9,805 nt of DNA from Bacillota bacterium (GTDB taxonomy: Bacteria > Bacillota > Clostridia > Lachnospirales > Bianqueaceae), in the NCBI GenBank assembly GCA_017474705.1, contig JAFVHC010000281.1, positions 1 through 9,805 of the forward strand. Reading direction: 5' to 3'. Numbering within the stretch: the stretch's first letter is position 1; each line of letters begins with the position of its first letter. Both the position numbers and the translations under genes were made by a program. Under the pieces are notes generated by a model. It did no database searches and was not told the DNA's origin. It was given only the letters and a program-made list of their open reading frames with translations. This document shows, one piece after another, positions 7,096-9,805 of the stretch.

Positions 7096-7124
7096 TTGAC
7101 TATTGGTCATTTTTGACGTATACT
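7096..7124 (+). promoter_or_regulatory. Promoter of the MMPL exporter operon
   Basis: TTGACT (7096-7101), 17-bp spacer, TATACT (7119-7124). Transcription should start at about 7131, giving a leader of some 34 nt. The -35 box is part of the second operator copy. Confidence 0.88.
7097..7109. promoter_or_regulatory. Operator copy 2, on the -35 box
   Basis: TGACT-ATT-GGTCA, followed by TTTT. A 13-bp inverted repeat with one mismatch that covers five bases of the -35 box and the start of the spacer, a classic blocking position for a repressor. Confidence 0.78.
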
Positions 7125-7135
7125 ACCTTCGAAAA

Positions 7136-7148
7136 TGACCGATGGTCA
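7136..7148. promoter_or_regulatory. Operator copy 3, just after the transcription start
   Basis: TGACC-GAT-GGTCA, a perfect 13-bp inverted repeat preceded by AAAA. It lies at about +5 to +17 relative to the inferred start of transcription and ends a few bases before the exporter ribosome site. Centre-to-centre distances of the three copies are 33 and 39 bp. Confidence 0.8.
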
Positions 7149-7150
7149 GA

Positions 7151-7157
7151 AAAGGAG
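7151..7157 (+). promoter_or_regulatory. Ribosome binding site that sets the exporter start
   Basis: AAAGGAG 7 nt before ATG 7165. The earlier in-frame ATG at 7135 lies only about 4 nt after the inferred transcription start and in front of operator copy 3, so its ten codons are regulatory DNA, not protein. Confidence 0.88.
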
Positions 7158-7164
7158 CAATTCT

Positions 7165-9252
7165 ATGTTGAAGTTTGGACGAACGATCGCAAGAGGCAGG
7201 ATCTGGATCCTGGCGGTCAGCCTGGTACTTTTGATACCGGCGGCGATCGGGTATTTCAATACGAAAGTCAATTATGATATCCTGTACTACCTGCCCGACG
7301 ATATCGAGACCATGCAGGGACAGGACATACTGTTGAAGGACTTCGGGAAAGGCGCCTATGCTTTATTGGTCGTGGAAGGCATGACCGATCCACAGGCGGC
7401 AAGACTGAAGGAGCAGGTGGAAGCGGTCGATCATGTGGATGAAGTCATCTGGTACGATACGTTCGTATCCGACAGTATTCCGCAGGATCTGCTGCCAAAG
7501 AAGATCTACAACATCTTCCATTCTGAAAACGCCACGTTGATGGCCGTCTTCTTCGACGGCGGCACTTCGGAGACCTCCACGATGGATGCCATTGAAGAGA
7601 TCCGCAAAGTGACGGGCGAGCAGTGCTTTATGAGCAGCATGTCCGCCATCGTGACGGACACCAAGAACATGGTGGAAGATCAGTTGGTCTGGTATGTTTC
7701 GATCGCCGTCATCCTGTCGGCCATCGTCATGGCGATCACCATGGACTCCTGGATGGCACCGGTCCTGTTCCTGTTGAACATAGGCATCGCTGTCGTCTAT
7801 AACCTGGGTACCAACGTGATACAAGGAGAGATCTCCTTTATCACCATGTCCCTGGCCGCCGTGCTGCAGCTGGCGGTCACCATGGATTATTCTATTTTCC
7901 TTTGGGACAGTTACCGGGAGATGAAAGGATCGTACTTTGATAAGGAAGAAGCGATGGCACATGCGATCGCAGCAACGATCACCTCGGTCGCAGGCTCGTC
8001 CCTTACGACGATCGCAGGCTTCATCGCACTCTGCTTCATGACATTTACCCTGGGGCTGGATATGGGCATCGTCATGGCTAAGGGCGTCGTGCTTGGTGTG
8101 ATCGCCTGTGTAACCATCCTTCCTTCTTTGATCCTGGTCTTTGACCGGGCGATCACGGCAGCGCACCATAAGGCGCTGACGATCAAGGGAGATCGTTTGG
8201 CAGGAAGCATCGTCAAACATCACCGTCTGCTGATGGTCCTTTCACTCTTGCTCTGGATCCCGGCGATCTTTGGGTATAACCATCTGCAGGTCTATTACAA
8301 TCTGGATTCCAGCCTGCCGGAATACTTGCCGTCGATCCAGGGCAATCAGGAGCTGGAGAAAAACTTCTCCATGAACACCCTGCACATGATCCTGGCAGAT
8401 GAAAAGCTTTCCGACAAGGATACCCGCGAGATGCTGGACAAGATGGAGCAAGTGGACGGCGTGGAATTTGCCATGGCGACTGCTTCGGTCATCCCCAGCA
8501 GCGTGCCTGATGCATTCCTGCCGGACCAGCTGACCGGGACCTTGAAAGCCGGAGGGTATCAGCTGATGATCATCAGTTCCGAATATAAGGTCGCCAGCGA
8601 TGAAGTGAACCATCAGATCGAAGAGCTGCACAGGATCCTCAAATCCTACGATGACAACGCAATGCTCATTGGAGAAGCGCCTTGTACCAAGGACCTGATC
8701 GATATCACAGATCACGACTTCAAAGTGGTCAGCGCTGTCTCCATCATCGCGATCTTTTTCCTGATCCTGATCGTGCTTCGTTCCTTCAGCCTTCCGCTGA
8801 TTCTGGTCGCTGTCATCGAGCAGGCGATCTACATAAACATGAGTATCAGTTATTTCACCCATACAACGCTGCCCTTCATCGCCTCGATCGTCATCGGTAC
8901 GATCCAGCTGGGTGCGACCGTCGATTATGCGATCTTGATGACCAACCGGTATCAACAGGAAAGGACAGCCGGGAAAGATAAGAAAGAAGCGGTACAGGAT
9001 GCGCTGTCCGCAAGCATTTCATCGATCTTCACCAGTGCGCTCGGTTTCTTTGCGGCGACCTTTGGTGTCGGCCTGTATTCCGACGTTGATCTGATCGGTT
9101 CCATCTGCCGGTTGATGAGCCGCGGGGCCTTGATCAGTATGGTGCTGGTCCTGTTGCTGCTGCCGTCGCTTCTGCTGTTGTTTGATCCGATCATCCAGAA
9201 GACCGGTTTTCGTAAATCCAAGAATCTTCAAATGGAGGGGAGTCCATCATGA
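7165..9252 (+). CDS. MMPL/RND-superfamily membrane exporter
   Basis: A 695-aa inner-membrane protein with the duplicated RND layout: one TM (about 12-31), an outside domain, five TMs (about 174-193, 195-215, 222-246, 275-295, 300-326), then TM 7 (about 354-371), a second outside domain (372-520), and TMs 8-12 (about 521-538, 542-562, 568-592, 618-636, 645-674). TM4 and TM10 carry matching Asp-Tyr pairs, D241-Y242 (VTMDYSIFL) and D587-Y588 (ATVDYAILM), the proton-relay pairs typical of MMPL proteins, so it is probably proton driven. Family members move lipids, siderophores, peptides or drugs out of the cytoplasmic membrane; the cargo here is unknown. The start is ATG 7165. It is under three TetR-type operators and overlaps the next gene by ATGA. 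Confidence 0.95.
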   Translation: MLKFGRTIARGRIWILAVSLVLLIPAAIGYFNTKVNYDILYYLPDDIETMQGQDILLKDFGKGAYALLVVEGMTDPQAARLKEQVEAVDHVDEVIWYDTFVSDSIPQDLLPKKIYNIFHSENATLMAVFFDGGTSETSTMDAIEEIRKVTGEQCFMSSMSAIVTDTKNMVEDQLVWYVSIAVILSAIVMAITMDSWMAPVLFLLNIGIAVVYNLGTNVIQGEISFITMSLAAVLQLAVTMDYSIFLWDSYREMKGSYFDKEEAMAHAIAATITSVAGSSLTTIAGFIALCFMTFTLGLDMGIVMAKGVVLGVIACVTILPSLILVFDRAITAAHHKALTIKGDRLAGSIVKHHRLLMVLSLLLWIPAIFGYNHLQVYYNLDSSLPEYLPSIQGNQELEKNFSMNTLHMILADEKLSDKDTREMLDKMEQVDGVEFAMATASVIPSSVPDAFLPDQLTGTLKAGGYQLMIISSEYKVASDEVNHQIEELHRILKSYDDNAMLIGEAPCTKDLIDITDHDFKVVSAVSIIAIFFLILIVLRSFSLPLILVAVIEQAIYINMSISYFTHTTLPFIASIVIGTIQLGATVDYAILMTNRYQQERTAGKDKKEAVQDALSASISSIFTSALGFFAATFGVGLYSDVDLIGSICRLMSRGALISMVLVLLLLPSLLLLFDPIIQKTGFRKSKNLQMEGSPS

Positions 9253-9805
9253 AATATAGTATAGAACGTGGTCTGGCATTGCTGACGGCCTTCAGTGTGC
9301 TGCTGTTTTCGGCGGTTGGCTGCTCGGCTGACAAGCAGACGGAAAAAGATCCTGCGAAGCAGACAGAGTCCGACGCTCTGGTAGAGCAAGCCGTGTCTTT
9401 GCTGCAAACGCACGGCAGTGAAGAGGGTAAAGAAGAAACGGTCTATATCGTGGCCGATGCTTCCGGTACGGCGGAGGAGACCATCGTCAGCGCCTGGTTG
9501 AAGAATCCGGAGGAAAAGGATACGATCAACGACGTGACAGACCTGAAGGATATCCATAATACCAAAGGTGAGGAGACCTTCACCCGCAGCAATGATTCCG
9601 TGGTCTGGGATGCCGCAGGTGCGGACATACACTATCAGGGCAGCACCGATAAGGATCTGCCGATCACAACTACGATCAGTTATGAGTTGGACGGTCAGAC
9701 AGTACAGCCTGAGCGCCTGAACGGTGCGAGCGGCCATCTGGTCATGCGCTTCCAGTACGAGAATCATACAGCGGCCGAGCGGAAAGTCGGTGCAAAGACC
9801 GTTAC
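9249..9805 (+). CDS. Putative lipoprotein of unknown function, partner gene of the MMPL exporter; 3' end outside window
   Basis: The frame is open from ATG 9249 to the window end (185 full codons). The start shares ATGA with the exporter stop codon and has GGAGG (9234-9238) 10 nt upstream, so the two are translationally coupled. A hydrophobic segment (about 8-24) ends in SAVGC with C25 as the likely lipidated cysteine; Ala at -3 is less usual than Leu, so an ordinary signal peptide or anchor remains possible. After a charged linker (26-50) comes a soluble region with VYIVADASGTAEETIVSAWLKNP, VVWDAAGADIHYQG and ISYELDGQ. From memory this resembles a family of long uncharacterised Bacillota proteins found next to MMPL genes; I know no function. 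Co-expression with the exporter and its place outside the membrane suggest an accessory subunit or substrate-handling factor. Confidence 0.88.
   Translation, partial: MKYSIERGLALLTAFSVLLFSAVGCSADKQTEKDPAKQTESDALVEQAVSLLQTHGSEEGKEETVYIVADASGTAEETIVSAWLKNPEEKDTINDVTDLKDIHNTKGEETFTRSNDSVVWDAAGADIHYQGSTDKDLPITTTISYELDGQTVQPERLNGASGHLVMRFQYENHTAAERKVGAKTV

Noticed and set aside
7135..7164. Longer N-terminus (ten extra residues) for the exporter
   Set aside because: The ATG at 7135 is about 4 nt after the inferred transcription start, has no ribosome site and falls at the edge of operator copy 3, while ATG 7165 has AAAGGAG at ideal spacing.
7363..8223. 286-codon minus-strand open frame inside the exporter gene
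   Set aside because: Antisense to the MMPL membrane domain; extreme D/H/R/Q content is the usual mirror of hydrophobic codons.
9228..9767. 179-codon minus-strand open frame at the right end
   Set aside because: The plus strand here carries a coupled gene with ribosome site and signal segment that runs off the window; the minus frame is its shadow.
1..9805. Mobile elements, CRISPR arrays, tRNA/rRNA genes, riboswitches
   Set aside because: No transposase or integrase sequence, no regularly spaced repeats beyond those listed, no tRNA-like folds seen, and leaders of the operons are too short (about 25-35 nt) for a riboswitch.

Overview
The window (9,805 bp, roughly mid-50s % GC by eye) looks like chromosomal DNA of a carbohydrate-fermenting, gut-type Bacillota (Firmicutes). 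Support for this: strong AGGAGG-type ribosome sites, sigma-A-like TTGACA/TATAAT promoters, a Bacillus-type short NagB and H-x-H (two-metal type) NagA, and a Gram-positive-style MMPL exporter with a putative lipoprotein partner. I would guess a host-glycan user of the Erysipelotrichia or Clostridia, but the exact lineage cannot be read from the window.

Left part (1-6361): amino-sugar and host-glycan catabolism. The 3' end of a family 2 glycoside hydrolase (beta-galactosidase-like) converges on a phosphoglucomutase/phosphomannomutase-type gene across a two-way terminator. The mutase is divergent from an operon nagA (GlcNAc-6-P deacetylase) - nagB (GlcN-6-P deaminase) - GH29 alpha-L-fucosidase, which ends at a second two-way hairpin. 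The 149-bp divergent region holds a near-consensus promoter for nagA and three GCGCAACT direct repeats, one overlapping the -35 box. The fucosidase has no signal peptide and sits 23 bp after nagB, so the operon appears to be built to split an imported fucosylated GlcNAc compound in the cytoplasm and feed the GlcNAc part to fructose-6-phosphate.

Right part (6345-9805): a separate, self-contained module. A TetR-family repressor gene is divergent from an operon encoding a 12-TM MMPL/RND-type exporter and, overlapping it by ATGA, a putative lipoprotein of a family I cannot assign a function to (cut off by the window end). The exporter promoter is covered by three matching 13-bp inverted repeats (TGACC-N3-GGTCA type): one upstream, one on the -35 box, one just after the start of transcription. 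This is the most interesting part of the window: a compact repressor-exporter-lipoprotein system whose operator can be read directly and whose substrate is unknown.
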